DNA of 64,000 bases, from NCBI RefSeq assembly GCF_900007165.1, contig NZ_CYGY02000074.1, forward strand, positions 1 through 64,000. Reading direction: 5' to 3'. The translations under genes were made by a program, and so were the position numbers. A model generated the notes under the pieces. That model worked only from the letters and a program-made list of their open reading frames with translations. It searched no databases and was not told the DNA's origin. The DNA comes from Paraburkholderia piptadeniae. Its GTDB lineage: Bacteria > Pseudomonadota > Gammaproteobacteria > Burkholderiales > Burkholderiaceae. This document shows, one piece after another, positions 63,986-64,000 of the stretch (positions are counted from its first letter, which is position 1; each line of letters starts with the position of its first letter).

Positions 63986-64000
63986 GAGTCTCCTCGTTTG

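Overview
The window is GC-rich DNA carrying genes typical of a Burkholderiaceae main chromosome. The best fit is Paraburkholderia or a close relative. Three things point there: the kynB-kynU-kynA operon beside an Lrp-type regulator, a BpeAB-OprB-like efflux operon with a divergent TetR gene, and a dispersed intergenic repeat with a 34-bp palindrome of a kind I recall from Paraburkholderia. I see no rRNA, tRNA, CRISPR array, prophage or transposase.

Layout. 0-1.7 kb: a possible 53-codon reading frame, msrA and a flavin reductase. 1.8-5.3 kb: kynR-like regulator and kynBUA (tryptophan to anthranilate). 5.35-6.05 kb: no gene, but two inverted copies of a repeat. 6.05-14.2 kb: a seven-gene leftward polyol or sugar operon (AraC regulator, ribose-type ABC importer, EltD-like zinc dehydrogenase, FGGY kinase, DCXR-like SDR). 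14.2-19.0 kb: dalD-xylB and a SorC-family regulator (D-arabinitol to xylulose 5-phosphate). 19.0-20.9 kb: a TPR protein with a glycosyltransferase-like C-terminus. 21.2-27.3 kb: a leftward sorbitol/mannitol-type operon (SmoS-like SDR, binding protein, two permeases, HAD phosphatase, ATPase). A 31-bp sequence matching at 25 positions lies upstream of both dalD and smoS, so the two operons probably answer to one regulator.

27.5-30.8 kb: zur-znuA-znuC-znuB behind a Zur-like box, with a histidine-rich tail on ZnuC. 30.9-34.5 kb: formaldehyde detoxification (frmA, fghA) and a third FGGY kinase. 34.9-36.3 kb: an NCS2 purine permease. 36.4-37.4 kb: a two-gene module of a small cysteine-rich HicA-like protein and an HTH protein, with a palindrome over its promoter. 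It looks like an undescribed toxin-antitoxin-type unit. 37.5-44.6 kb: RND efflux operon, AcrR-like operator and TetR repressor.

44.7-48.8 kb: a cysteine hydrolase divergent from a GlxA-type regulator, a membrane-anchored CoxG-like protein, a DUF427 protein and a small secreted protein. 49.0-52.6 kb: a two-component system followed by a DegP/MucD-type protease (envelope stress). 53.0-57.1 kb: dacB, a sterol-desaturase-family protein and a GDSL lipase-like lipoprotein. 57.3-64.0 kb: leftward housekeeping genes pyk, fba, purC, purE, purK and a Sua5-type gene.

Starts were chosen from Shine-Dalgarno sequences, signal peptides and usual family length; several genes use GTG. Family calls rest on motifs and remembered homologues, not on searches.
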